From Amphiura filiformis (taxonomy: Eukaryota > Echinodermata > Ophiuroidea > Amphilepidida > Amphiuridae), in NCBI RefSeq assembly GCF_039555335.1, contig NC_092641.1, positions 38,830,437-38,894,436 of the forward strand: a DNA stretch of 64,000 bases, written 5' to 3'. The notes below the pieces were generated by a model that was not told the DNA's origin, ran no database searches, and worked only from the letters and a program-made list of their open reading frames with translations. The position numbers and the translations under genes are program-made. Below are positions 22,236 through 34,601 of this stretch, in pieces. Each line of letters starts with the position of its first letter. The first letter of the stretch is position 1.

Positions 22236-24511
22236 CTGCACGATCATACACACGCTTCTTTTGCCCTTTGATGATGGGAATGTTTGTGTTCATCCCTTTA
22301 TCTATTTCTGTAATCACCGGGGATTTTTCAATCACAAAACGACTTTTGATACTCATGGGGACTCTTACCTTAATTAAATTCATTATTTTGCCTTTGTACG
22401 CCCAAATTTACCCTCAATGTGTCTGAAATTAGATAAAATTATTTATATAATCACAATGAAATCTCATTATTGACATAATTCACTAAATAGGAGAATTTGA
22501 CGACAGAGCTGTATGGTTGTTGTTTGTTATTTAAGGCCAACGCAATTCAATTCGTTGTTTCCCATTCGCGTCACAACTTCCCTCTACATGTAAATTGATT
22601 ATTGTTGTCAAAAACACCTTTCATGTCTTAAACATGTTATTTGAACAGCGATAGAAATATTTGATTGTTTGTTCGTGACGTGTGGGTGTTAACTTACTGT
22701 ATGTTTCTTTGAGTGTTCCGTTTACTCAAAATACCGTGATAAAAAAAAATAGCCAAAAAATAGCGAGATGACCTTAATCCACATTGACTGTTAGCAAATA
22801 GTGTTACGTGTTGTATGTGATCGCGAGTTTGTCCCGATAAAGTAGGCTAGGTTTGGGAAAATATTGTAACTTTGTGTGGCTGGTCAGGCACTGGTCTGCG
22901 GCAAATTTGCAACCCCCCAAAAAAAAAAAAAGAACAGGCTTTTGAAAAAGCGTGCTCTCCTTTACTGAAAGAAGCGGCAAACTAATGAATAGGCCTACAC
23001 ACATTTTGACCTCAAGTTGTGATTATGAGTTTTTGTGCTCGATCAAAACTGACATCCAAATATCAGTCTTTGAGCCTGCAGAAACATAATTAGGAGGGAT
23101 GAAATCAAAACTCGACCGGCGGTTGACCACCGGTTCCGCCTGGTTTCGTCCTGTTTCCATTGTTTAGAACAATAGAAACCGGACGGTACCGGCCGTCAAC
23201 CGCCGGTCGCGTTTTTATTTCACCCCTAAGGGTCCAGTTAGTAGGGATTGTCATGTTCGAGATCATAGTGCATGCTATATATTTTCAAACCAGGGGCGGT
23301 GGTTTTTCCTTGTGCCGTGGTGTGGGCGTGGATTTTCCCCGTGATTTTCAACAATTTGGGTAGCTAGCCCTTGCATATGAAAATGATAGTTTCACGAGCA
23401 GAGACAAATGCGCCCAATGTACAACAAATAGGCGCATTTAGTCAATTTCCCGCTTAAAAACCGCAAAATTTGGTGATTTTTGTGAAAAGTAGGCCTATAG
23501 GTGGTCTGTGTGTGCATGTTGATTGGTCTAAAAAAATTAGGCCCACTTCTGAATAGGAATAAAATAAAGTTAAAATTCCAGAGGCCGATTGCATGGCACA
23601 CCCACTTACAAAAATATTTTGAAGAACACCCAAAATTCGTGAAAAAAACAGTAAAAAAAATACCGTGAATTTGGGAAAACAACGAATACAATTTCATTGG
23701 CCTAGTCATAATTTCCATCATGTTAGTGCAAAACTTTGAGACGGATTATATACAAAATGTAAGCAGAATTCGGAAACTCCTTGTTAGCCCTGTTTCCTGT
23801 TCCCTACAAGATACGCGAGTCAAAACAAGTGCAACTCTCAAGATGGAGTATGATATCCCACAATCCCATGGGCTTAAACAGTCAACTTTTTAATTTTGGT
23901 CCAAGTTTGGAATAATTTCCGGGAATAATTCCGAAAGAACCACCATGCACCATAGCCCTAAATATAAGTAAACCCATACCCAGCTTCTATTGCCCTCTAA
24001 CCCTAACCATGCTAACTCTAACCCTACCTTAGGCATGTCAGGTTGGGCAGAGTAGGGCCTAGTACATGTAGTACGTGCATATTTTCGTTACCATTCACAA
24101 AATACCCGAGACGGATATTGTTTGAAACAAAATAGTGTACAATCTGGAATGCATTGTGGGTATAACCAAAATAAATATTTGAGTATATCCCAGTCTCTTA
24201 TACAAACTCTTTTAAATATAATGTCTCTTCATCATTGTTCACAATATGCCATAGATGTGAGGATGGTGATGAGACTTGTTTTTTTCAAGACTTAAACTTG
24301 ACAAGAGCAAAATGTCCATAAAGTTTATCAGACCGTGATGACCGCCGTCATAACCCGCCACCGCCACAAACTAGCTTAATTTATTAAGGGTTATACTCGA
24401 GCTTGCTTGAACATGCTCAACTCCCCCTCCCAAATCGGTGGAACCACCTTCGCAATTATTGGCATAAGGCATTGTAAGGTGCGAAAATATTTCCTTACGG
24501 TCCGTCCATAC
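22236..24511. other. Intergenic stretch with a small palindromic element
   Basis: Apart from the element at 23090-23229, no gene or RNA was recognised. The open frames at 22162-22426 overlap the end of the P1 MITE and have no family resemblance. Confidence 0.45.
23090..23229. mobile_element. Short palindromic MITE, CCGGCGGTT-rich
   Basis: TTAGGAGGGATGAAATCAAA at the left pairs with TTTTTATTTCACCCCTAA at the right; CTCGACCGGCGGTTGA pairs with TCAACCGCCGGTCGC. A partial copy lies at 28838-28888 (AACCGCCGGTCGAGTTTTG). Confidence 0.75.
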
Positions 24512-24674
24512 TACGCCGCAATTGCTTTGCGGTGCGGTGCGTTAATTGCCGATATATCAATTACTTTTTGCCGCAACTCACAACTTACTCGCCGCATTTC
24601 ATAGCTAAAAGGTAAAACTTTATCGCGAAACCGCAATGCAGTGCGGCACCGCACCGCAAAGCAATTGCGGCGTA
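24512..24674. mobile_element. Palindromic element with TACGCCGCAATTGC ends
   Basis: TACGCCGCAATTGCTTTGCG is mirrored by CGCAAAGCAATTGCGGCGTA. Its right terminal TA is the insertion point of the next element. Confidence 0.75.
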
Positions 24675-25283
24675 CACTGCAAAAACTCCGGCGCTGAATA
24701 TGCAACACCGAGCTGGTGTTGAAGCTTCTGGTGTTAATTTACGGTGCTAGATTGTTAGATTAACACCAATATGGTGTCAATACAAAATCTTAAATGTGCA
24801 CTGCATGGACTTTTTGTAGATCTAAGTGATCTATTATTTGGGTGGAAACCAATTAACAGAAGCAACAGAAACAATTCACGCTCATTGATTAAGATGTTAA
24901 CAATGATTAAAGATGATAATTTCAACACCCGTACCAGTGTCACTTCTACACCAAAGAGTGTGGACCTCTCAGAACACCGCCGCAGTGTTAAATATGTTCC
25001 ATCAACACCCAGTGGTGTTAAAGTTACATCACATTGGTGTTGAATATAGAAAATTCAGGCAAAAGGATCAAATCAACACCCAGCGGTGTTGAATATGAAA
25101 TTAACACCGGAAAAAGGATCAAATTAACACCAGGATACAGTGTCAAAATAACACTTCGTAGTGTCAAAATAACACCTAGCAGTGTTTCATTTAACACCGA
25201 AAAGTGTGGACCTCTCAGAACACCACGCCGGTGTTGAAATCAACACCCTCGGTGTTACTTTTAACACCGGCGTTTTTGCAGTG
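24675..25283. mobile_element. CACTGCAAAAAC-ended element with AACACC/GGTGTT internal repeats
   Basis: The ends CACTGCAAAAACTCCGGCG and CGCCGGCG-like TTTTTGCAGTG are inverted, bounded by TA on both sides. Inside, short AACACC...GGTGTT hairpin units recur at irregular 20-60 base spacing. The open frames crossing it are made of these units. Confidence 0.8.
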
Positions 25284-27715
25284 TATAGCGGTTAGTCAGA
25301 GATACTTGGTTGAAATGAATGCCCTCATGCATGCCCGGGGGGGGGTCTCTTCAAACAATATTGTATGGGGATGTGCACGCAGACTTTCGGAAGCTGACTT
25401 TCTCTATGCCTACTTTTTGCTGTTTTTGTTATAGGCCTACCCATCAGTATTTTTTTAAATCACCCAAATTTGTCCTAATCGCTGAAAAGGTAGGCCCCCT
25501 ACCCCAAAACCGTGGCACATCCTCGTATACCTTCAACCAGGGAGACCCGGCATGCATGCTGCACATGTAGCTTCAAACTCGGGCTGTTGTCGAGTAGAAC
25601 TTACATTGTCGACAATCAGCAAATCTCAATATCTGACGTCGACAAGTTGTCGACAAAGCAATATAGCAACAAAGTCCAAATTAAGTTAAGTTCAGAGACC
25701 ACATGTGTGTCGTTTATTAACACTGAAATATTGAGGCCTATAACATACCACGTACGCATCATCAGAATATTGGAATTGTAATGGGAAGGTAGTCAGCACC
25801 ACTTCGAATAATATACATTATAGAAGATTATTTATGGTGATTAATGGTGATTTCAACCATTTCTTGTATAAGCTTATCTCTAGTATTTTAAGGACAATAT
25901 TTTTAGCAGTCGACTCTCTAATTTCTATTTTAAGACACTTGTTTTTTCCTGCTTTAAGAAATGGGGGTATAGGCATGATACTGGGTATGGTCATTTTCAG
26001 TCCGTTGACCCCCGGGTGTATACTCCTTAAGGCGTTGTCCGTTCACGTGTCAGTCTTGACCCTCAGTGTACCTGATGTTTACGTCGATGTTTACGGGGGA
26101 AACTACTCAACACTGGAGACCTAGGAAGGAAACAGGGGGAACTATTTTGGTCCTATACTCTGCAGTCATATGTTAGCTCGCGGGGGTGACCTGAAATAAA
26201 AGAGAATTCACTTTGGGCAAATTGAAAGTTAATTCAATCGATAGTGACACCAATCGAAATCGTGTGTGAACAAAATTAGATTTGTAGATTTCTTTTTAAA
26301 TATATTTTTGATCACAATTTTGTTTGTTCGTTTATTTGTTTCTTCATTTGATTTTTTATAGGTCTAACGTCAAAATTGCGCCAATTAGGGGGGGGGGGGT
26401 GGCGCACGGGGATCAATTTGTCTCCGGCGTAATCTTGGGGCCCCATGCAGTTGCCCCACAATCAAATAAAACAAACATTATTGAACAATTTCTACTTTTG
26501 TGGGGAAAAACGTTTAGGCCGTATAAAATTAATGTTTTGGTTCTTGACCCCTCCCTCCCGCCTCAATTTCTGGGATTTGAGAGATTTTATTTTTTTAGAT
26601 TAGTCAAAAACAAGACTTTTACATGCTTTAGGAAAACTTATACAGTGTGATTTATCTGTATAATACAGATAAATGCGGTCATTTCTGTATCGAATGTCGT
26701 TATCAATTGTCAATGAATGACGTCATTTATTTCTCAAGGGGTGTGATCGGAAGCCAACACATACACTAAGATCCTAAGTTCAAGAGATTGGAAGTGCCGT
26801 ATCTTTTCAGTCTTTTTGGTTGGAAAATGTTCTTGATTATAGTATAGGGCACTTTTTGGCATGTTTGGTGACCGAACTAAGTTTATACATTGCATGACAA
26901 ATGCGACAAACTTTGCCTTATTGAAGCTAAAATGGTGAATGGTAGGGCTACAAAAGACGGTGAAACACATTCGCCCGAAGAGCGCAAACATTTGCAGTTT
27001 TTAGGCTAAAATGGCCAATATGATGTTAATTTGGCCAGGAACTACAGGCTTCAACATTTTCGCATATTTTCCATGTAGTTCGGATGATTTCTTTGGTACA
27101 CCGAGACGCGGGACACCCGAGTTCGAATTTTGTCAAATTCTCCATCTTGTCATCACGGGTCATCACTTCCGCGTTACGTGTTTAGAATGTTTTTCTTGAC
27201 ATTTTGCGATAATTATGAAAGACCTAAATGTGCCAAATTAGATTTGATTGCAGTTTAAAATGTGTACTTAAGGATTTTACCAGTCTAGATATAATTATTT
27301 GAAAGATGAAGTCACATAAAAACATTGATCAAAACGTGCAGTAGTATTGTGGGCGCCACAAAAAAAAAAACCACCAAATTTTCACGTGTATCATGTACAT
27401 GTCATATACCTGATTATATCGAACTGGAGAATATTATCAGTCTAAACAATCTCGGACTAGGAATTAGACGCTCGAAGCGCGCTACTCAGTGCCAATTTTT
27501 ACCTGACCCTAGCGGGTTTCCACCTCACACCCCATGCCTCATGACGCTTTCGGTACACGATAAGACGGACATTTTTCATGTTTTTTTAATTTTTTTAAAA
27601 ATAAAAATGAATTTTAACTAAAGATGTTTTCTCTCATTAACATGATTAACAAATCTTACTCAGAGTCTTACCGGTCTCACCGAGATCAAGCACTTGCACC
27701 AGGCATGCAAAGCAT
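25284..27715. other. Intergenic stretch, no gene recognised
   Basis: Several 60-110 codon open frames (25319-25781, 25834-26124, 26324-26650) show no domains and differ in no way from the flanking AT-rich DNA. A G-run at 26388-26398 and a CRE octamer near 26719 were noted. Confidence 0.4.
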
Positions 27716-28103
27716 TAGGCCAAGTAAAAAATAAAACATGTTTCACGTCCGGGTTTTCAAAAAAAAGGAGGAAGAGGGGACTTTTTATTTTCTATTTTTT
27801 ATCGCAAAATTGATGTAAATACCCATACTTGAGCTGTTTTAGCGTACATACAATAATGCCTGGAAAAAGGAGGAGGCCCTTTTTTATTTGTTGTTCTGAG
27901 AGTTACACCCCTCTAATGATCACAAAACCTTCCTAAAATGTTTCTTGTATCTTAAAAAGGCTACAGAAAGCATCCCAACTTCCTAGACATATTTTTTGAA
28001 AAGTTATAAGTGAATTTCAAAAAATAAAAATATATTTCAGGAAACCTCAAAAAAGGAAGCGGGAGGGGACGTGAAACATGTTTATTTTTTTATTTGGCCT
28101 TAT
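27716..28103. mobile_element. MITE with AGGCCAAGTAAAAAATAAAA ends
   Basis: AACATGTTTCACGTCC in the left arm pairs with GGACGTGAAACATGTT in the right arm; terminal TTAGGCCAA pairs with TTTGGCCTTA. The interior is AT-rich without coding potential. Confidence 0.8.
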
Positions 28104-29092
28104 CCTACTTATAATCTTTTTTTAAGATCATGCATGTGCACTTGAAACCGAACAAAGCTGTCATAGGCCCTGAAGAATTCTCGGGCTAAACTGCAAAAGC
28201 TGTTGGGGAAGTTTTTTATTTCCGAAAATGGAAGTTTTACAATCTGTTTAAATTTAGTAACACCTAACTCTATACTGCATGCATGGTGTCTGTCATTATG
28301 AAGATTGGCAAATTAAAGGCACATTTGCTGCATAATACGAGTGCGTTTTGAAAAATTTTCAAAACTTGCTCAACATGGTAAACGGAACAACAAATTTAGG
28401 ACGAATATAATTATCATGATTATCATGATTATAGTTCAATGTATGCTTGATGCGTTCCACCCGGACCAATTGCGCAAATATTGCGAAGCGATTATGTTAA
28501 TTTGCACGGGCCGGGGCTCAGTCCCGGCTCCCGTCCTTTCAAAAACCTAGGTCCGTATATATTTACTTCGCCATCTAAGGCTATTATTTAAAGTGCTCTA
28601 ACCCCTACAGCTCCCTACAACGAATGACCAATCTCATGAATGGATCAGGTACAGAATGTAGACGGCAAAGAGAAAAGTGGCCTTAAAATGACCAAATAAT
28701 TATAAGATTTGGCTTTTCCCCTCACACTAAAATTCTGGCTGCGCTGTTAAATGTTGGTTTCCCGCCCCTCAGCCCCGCTGGAGCAGGCACGCAGCCCTCA
28801 GTCTGCACCCGACCTCTATGGCAATTTGTGGTATTTTGGGCGGAACCGCCGATTAACCGCCGGTCGAGTTTTGCTTTCATCCCTTATCAAATTGGGAAAT
28901 ACATTAGCCTGCAATTCTGCAAACTTGTATGGACTTTGAAGTGGATTTTCCTTTCCTGAAATATTACGCACAAGCACGTTCCATTTTGTGATAAATACTA
29001 CACATAACACACATGTCCAAATAGAAATATCATGGGGTGGGAGGGGGCATAAAAGTTAACTTTAAATTTTAAAAGCATTGCACTGCTATAAC
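28104..29092. other. Intergenic stretch
   Basis: It contains a fragment (28838-28888) of the palindromic family seen at 23090-23229. The small frames at 28341-29010 have no recognised family. Confidence 0.4.
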
Positions 29093-29800
29093 ACTGGGTA
29101 AAAAAACTCCGTTGTGTCAATATTGGGTAAATTCACTTTTATTTTCATGAATTTACCCAAGAGTGCACGCATCGGTGGAGAGATATGTATACGGACTTGA
29201 CTCATAATAAATCGGAAGGTTGTAGGTTCGAACCTCGGATGGTGCTATCGTGTTGTGCCCTTAGACAAGGCTCTCTATTGCAATATTGTCTCTCGTCAGT
29301 TCAGCCAGATGTATATTACTTGGGCACCGGCATTATTCGGCATATTTGGAAGGTAAACAGAAGCTAACAGACTCACCGTGCATGGGAGGAGTGGAGAAGC
29401 CCAACCTGAAAAACAAGTGAATGCAGGGAAGTCTGGCCCAAACGCCAAGGAATTGAAAGAGATGGCCATTTTGGCATGAGCGTTGCACCGGCGTAACTTT
29501 ACCTGTATCTTTTTATCTTACCCAATATTGGCTAAAACTTTAACCAACATCGGGTAAGAAAACCCCGGGAAAAAAACCTTGCCAAACCTCTAGGAGGGTT
29601 GTTAGCAGTTGGATAAAATGAGACTTTTTACCAACTTCGGTAAATTGTTTTACCCAGCAATGTTGTTGGAAGTTTTATCCAACATTAATTGGGTAAATTA
29701 CTGAAAATAAAGATGAACTTTCCCAATGTTGGGTAAAATTTACGCAATGTTGGGTAAAAAAATACCCAACAGATTGTACCCAATGTTCTAACAATGTATA
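29093..29800. mobile_element. Putative element with TGGGTAAA repeats, interrupted by a SINE
   Basis: ACACTGGGTAAAAAAACTCC at the left and a GTACCCAATGTT-type right end are roughly inverted. TTGGGTAAA or TTTACCCAA recurs more than ten times near both ends. The middle carries a tRNA-derived SINE. The exact borders are uncertain. Confidence 0.5.
29166..29335 (+). repeat. tRNA-derived SINE, copy 1
   Basis: Box B GGTTCGAACCTC is followed by GGTGCTATCGTGTTGTGCCC and TTAGACAAGGCTCT. The same module is at 52586-52690 in a V-ATPase intron. A tRNA-like head joined to a conserved core fits a SINE. Confidence 0.65.
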
Positions 29801-30000
29801 TATGTAATATTCGAAAATAAAGTAGGGCCTACTTGTTCTCGTCACGCATGCATAATTTTGTGGTTCAAAATAGGGAATTCCTTTTTGGGGCAAAAAAAGC
29901 ATGTTTTTGGATAAATTGTCTCAGCCATTTATGCACATTCGATTCTCTTTAAAATGTCAAGAATGAGTTGACATTTTTCGTACGATGAATAGTTCTATTC

Positions 30001-30014
30001 GTTTCCATAGTTAC
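30001..30014 (-). promoter_or_regulatory. Perfect X-box motif match (minus strand)
   Basis: The reverse complement GTAACTATGGAAAC fits GTHNYYATRRNAAC. No gene start lies nearby. Confidence 0.25.
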
Positions 30015-30360
30015 CGCACTGTGTCGATTAATCACGTTTTGCCTCAAACGTTATGATTACTTAAGTTAGACATGCTTTTAAGACCTATACATTTCCCATT
30101 CAAAACTTGCTAAAAAGTGCACCTCGGGTTGAAATGCTTGAAAATAATAATCATGATGAATATTATAAACCTTCTGTCATGTAATATGGTAATAATGTTC
30201 AAACAAAGTATTCTTGGTTCAAAGTTCACTCATCATGGCGTGCAACATGTGAACTAAGCTCGATGTTACCAACATTTTGTACGGTGGCGGGAAGGGGCAT
30301 TCAAGTCTGCAAAATTTTCCGACTCACGGGTACGGGTCATTTGGTCGGCCTCCTCCCCCA

Positions 30361-31341
30361 CACTGTAAAAAATTGTGGACGCCTGATGTTGAAAGAATAA
30401 ACACCATTAACACACATTTAAAAACACCTCTTTTGTAATATATCCCACTATTGAACACCGGTGTTCCAATAATATGAACAGCAGTGTTCAAGGTGGTGTT
30501 CCAAATATGAACGGCAGTGTTCAAGGTGGTGTTTTAGGTCTGTTCCACTATTGAACACTGGATGTTCAAACCTAGAATACCACCTTGAACACTGCCGTTC
30601 ATATCTGAAACACCACCTTGAACACTGCCGTTCATATATTTGGACACCACCTTGAACACTGCCGTTCAGTTGGAACACCACCTTGAACATTGCCGTTCAT
30701 ATTTGGACACCACCTTGAACACTGCCGTTCGGTTGGAACACCAGTGTTCAATAATGAGTGGAACATATTATGGTGTTATACACTGTATAACACATGAAAC
30801 GCGTTCATTAATATAACGGGTTTTTTAACACATGACATGCATGTCACGTGTTCAACTTATTTAGAGAACACTAGTGTGAACACCTGAGACGTGTTTATAA
30901 GATACAGTTGAACACATGACACATGTGTAAAAAGTGTTCTAAAATATTTCAGAACATAGTGTTCAAACTACAAGAACACCAGTGTTCAAATGAAACAAAG
31001 AAAGACATAAGGACATTTTGTGTCAAGTGTTCAAAAGGTGTTAATACATAATGTATTGAAAATGTTGTCTTATTTTTCAAAATCAAATATTAATGTAACA
31101 ATTATGTTTCCTTTTAGTGATAGTGCTAGGTAAGGAGACACTATTTAAGGCAAATTTTAGTATGGATATGCAGACATCTTTTCATAACTAATCTTGGAAA
31201 CAGAGACAGAACACTAGTGTCAAGTGTTCTATGAATTTTACAGTGTACTGTTGAAGGTGTTTAATTAAATGTGTGTAGGCCTAAATGCCGGGCCTAAAAT
31301 GGTGTTCATTCATTCAACATCAGGCGTCCAATTTTATAATG
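30361..31341. mobile_element. CACTGTAAAA-ended element with ~35 bp tandem repeats
   Basis: The left end carries GGACGCCTGATGTTGAA, mirrored by TTCAACATCAGGCGTCC at 31313-31330. Between 30430 and 30740 the motif CACCTTGAACACTGCCGTTC recurs in both orientations. GTGTTCAA/TTGAACAC words continue to about 31030. The architecture resembles the 24675-25283 element (CACTG ends, short hairpin repeats inside). Confidence 0.75.
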
Positions 31342-33609
31342 CATGTTGAAAATCTTCAAAGTCTCTGTTCTGTCAGTTTCATCAAGGTTAAAGCCTTACA
31401 ACAACAATATCGAACTTTTTGCTGAAAGGTTTCTATATAAGAATAAAGGGTGACATTTACTGCAAAAACGTTGGGCTTCAATACTCGCGCCGACGTTGTC
31501 TAAAATTTAATGACTTTGGATATAAAGCCATTTGTTTTTTCGGAAAATGGACATATTATCTATTTTTTAAAGGCGTCTTTTTTTACAAAAATCTCTAAAA
31601 TACTTAGGCCTATAGCAGAATTTGAATCAAGTGCCTTTTCAAAAACTTCGGTAAACATATAAATAATAGGCATGGTAATTATAGGGCTGTGCAATAATTA
31701 TAAATGAGCTCTGGTGGGATGGTAAAATGGGGGTGGGGGGAGAAATTTTGGCACGTCGAAGGGGGGGGATTTTTGGCAAGCCGAGAGGGTGGGGGGTGCA
31801 AGCGATTTTTGTCACATGGGGCGCCTTATAAATAAAACGCTCTAAGGCTTAGGAAAACAGCACGGAAACGCTTAGATTTTAATGCAAATTTTCCTGCTCG
31901 CTGCAGCGTTTAGCTGCTTTCTATTAAAACTCTATTTAAGTTCATGTGTGATTTTATTTCGATTTTGTTTGCAACTCCGAGTTTGTTATCTCGACCACTC
32001 GGCATTACACAATATCTTGGTTTCGAGGCAATCTCCAACCACCATACATTGTTGATGATAATAATTGTTCATTCTTAGGCCCTATATATCTCATTCCAAT
32101 TGGTGTTTATAAAATAAAGTTCTTATCTTTGGTGGAACAGGCGACCTTAAACAGGGTCGTTGCGGGGTTATACGGTGCATGCGGTGGTTATCTGATCCTA
32201 TCTCTCTGGCCACGCGAACCTGCCACGCGACCCTTACCCGTCACTCGACAGGGGGTTACAAAACCGTGCTTTTGACAAACTGCTTGTTCCAACTCCCAAA
32301 ATAACAATACAATTATCATGATTATATTACAAAGAGGTGATTTGTAGACCAGAGGAAGAATTAATAACAATAATTTGCAGGAAAATATGTCAATCTTGAT
32401 TGTTCAATTAAGGTTCAATTATAAGCTTTTTCTTTTGCAAAAGTTCGTCTGACTTTCCTGGTGCATGGTGTTCAAGTTGATAACGTCAAACTCTGATGCA
32501 ATTACTGCAAATCTACCGTATAGATTAACTAACAATATTGCGAACAAAAATAAATACGATATAAATTTGAAAGAAATTATACCTGGGGCGACTTTGTGTT
32601 CTTTTGTTTTCCTATTATTTTCTTGCAATTAAAACCACAAAAAATAAAATTATGTTTTAGTTGGCGTTTCGTTCGCTATAGTCCGCTTAGCGAAAACCAG
32701 GCTGATGATGAAACGAAATGAAATTCTTGTAAATTTCTTGTAAGTAGGCTCGGCTTTATACAAAATACTATATGTCAGAGCATGGAAATAGTATATATCC
32801 TGTTTCCATGGTCAGAGATATAGTTCATCATATTGCAAACACTGATGCTCAACAAAAATTAGAAATTTGTTTAAGAAACCTGTTAATATAAAACGCTATG
32901 GCTGATAGCCTACGTTATAAATTAAACCTTTTAACCCCCTTCAGATTCTGTGTTATTGAGGGGGAGTGTGTTTTATAAGTTTTCCTACTTTACAAGTATT
33001 TTATGTATTATTGTTTAACTGTGTTGTGAAGGTGAAGTTTGTATCGTCCCTTTCCTTCCGGGAAGCTTCCGGAGGATATCCACCGATTGACGCGGTTGAC
33101 AGCTTGGCCGAAGATTAAAATACGTGATGATACGGAAATATAGGGGGGTGAATTCAAATCCGGAATACGGATTACACCGTCATATCGGCACATAAATGCA
33201 TGCCAGGAACCATAGCTGGCAGGTCCAGTCCAGTCCTATTTTCCTTGAAATTGCCCGATAACCCTGCTGCTGATTTTGATCAAAACTGCATGATGCGTGA
33301 ACAATGTCAAAATGTGTCAAAATGATAACGATTTTGTGGTCAAGTACTTGAGCTTGTGCCAAAGTAGTAAGATAATTTAGGCCTTACTAGACTTTTTTTT
33401 CTGATATACATGATATAAAACTTTGTCCATGTAAAAATGGTGTCTTGCGGCAGGCATAATAGACATGTCCAGCGTTGGATTTACTTTGAAAAATTGCATA
33501 GCAGTTTTTTTTGCGAAAAACATATTGTAATAATATTACCATCAAGCTCAATATAGCGCGCGGGTTGCCCAATTTGAGGATCATTTTGCTCTGCTGCAAC
33601 AGGTAACGC
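31342..33609. other. Intergenic stretch
   Basis: 31684-31930 resembles the element at 55331-55660 (GGGCTGTGCAATAATTAT, GGCAAGCCGAGAGGG, CGGAAACGCTTA). No gene was recognised in the remainder. Confidence 0.45.
31684..31930. repeat. Degenerate copy of the GGGGCTGTGCAATAATTA repeat
   Basis: It shares GTGCAATAATTAT, the G-rich TTTTTGGCAAGCCGAGAGGG block and ACGGAAACGCTTA with 55331-55660. Confidence 0.6.
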
Positions 33610-33612
33610 TGG

Positions 33613-34050
33613 ACATGTCCTGCAGGGCCGGATTTACCTTTTTGAAGGCCCTGCCTGGGCCAGACCAAAATTTGGAGGCCCCCAAACTCCCCGTGAGGAA
33701 GGCAAGTACACTCAAGTCCAGTTTTGGTTTAGGTATAACGTATAAAGGTCAATAGTGGCGGCGGAGAGACGAGCATAGGTGTTAAAGGGATATTTGCGCG
33801 AAGCGCGCGAAAAATACATTCAAGACTAATTTAGACCCAAAATGAAGGTGCATTTTGCTATGGAAAGGCCCAGTGCGAGCGAAGCGCGCAAAATTGTGCA
33901 ATTTTGCCCTATTTTGGTCCAAAAATGTTTCCGGGCTAATAAAAATGTTTCCAGGCTAAATATGCACTGGGCAATTCTGGGGGCCACCAACATTTGGAGG
34001 CCCTGGGGCCCGGGCCCATCTGGCCCAATGGTAAAATCTGGCCCTGCATG
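33613..34050. mobile_element. CAGGGCCGGATTTACC-ended hAT-like MITE
   Basis: CAGGGCCGGATTTACC is mirrored by GGTAAAATCTGGCCCTG. The flanking octamers ATGTCCTG and ATGTCCAG differ at one base. CAGGG ends with a probable 8 bp duplication fit hAT. Confidence 0.75.
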
Positions 34051-34181
34051 TCCAGCGTCTTAAATTAAACCGTGCATGGTCACTGGGGCCTAAAGTGGGA
34101 CATTTTAGGGATTGTTTTATACTAGGGCTTATCTTCATTATAAGTCATAAAATACATTTCAGACTAGACAGGGTGCAAGGC

Positions 34182-34601
34182 AAGTAATCCAACTAGCAGA
34201 ATGAGCAGTTTTGTGAAAAAAAAAAGCGCCAAATTTGATTTTCCATGTCAATTTTTTATCGTCCACCATGATACTATAGGGCCTTTATGTTCTATAAAGA
34301 CACAACTGGTTTCTCAATTTTTTGAATTAGAACCTTATAGGCCTACAGACATTTTAGCTTCATAGCAATTTTACCCGAGAAAAAAAATTGAGAAACTGCA
34401 GTAACTAGTTTTGTTTCTTTAGAACACAAATAATTATGCAGTTTTCATCGATTTGGAAATTTAAGGTAAGTTGTGTCATGGTGGACGAAATAAAAGTATG
34501 GTTATGGACGAAATAAATTCAGAATGGAAAATCGAATTTGGTGCTTTTCTTAAAAACTGTTCATTTTGTAAGAAATTTGCTGTGCTAGTTGGATTCCTCG
34601 C
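34182..34601. mobile_element. Foldback/MITE
   Basis: AGTAATCCAACTAGCA at the left pairs with TGCTAGTTGGATTCCT at the right. CAAATTTGATTTTCC pairs with GGAAAATCGAATTTG, and TCGTCCACCATGA with TCATGGTGGACGA. There is no coding content. Confidence 0.75.

Noticed and set aside
24755-25434. Overlapping ORFs with repeated TPSGV/INT phrases
   Set aside because: Phrases arise from AACACC/GGTGTT units of the TIR element at 24675-25283.
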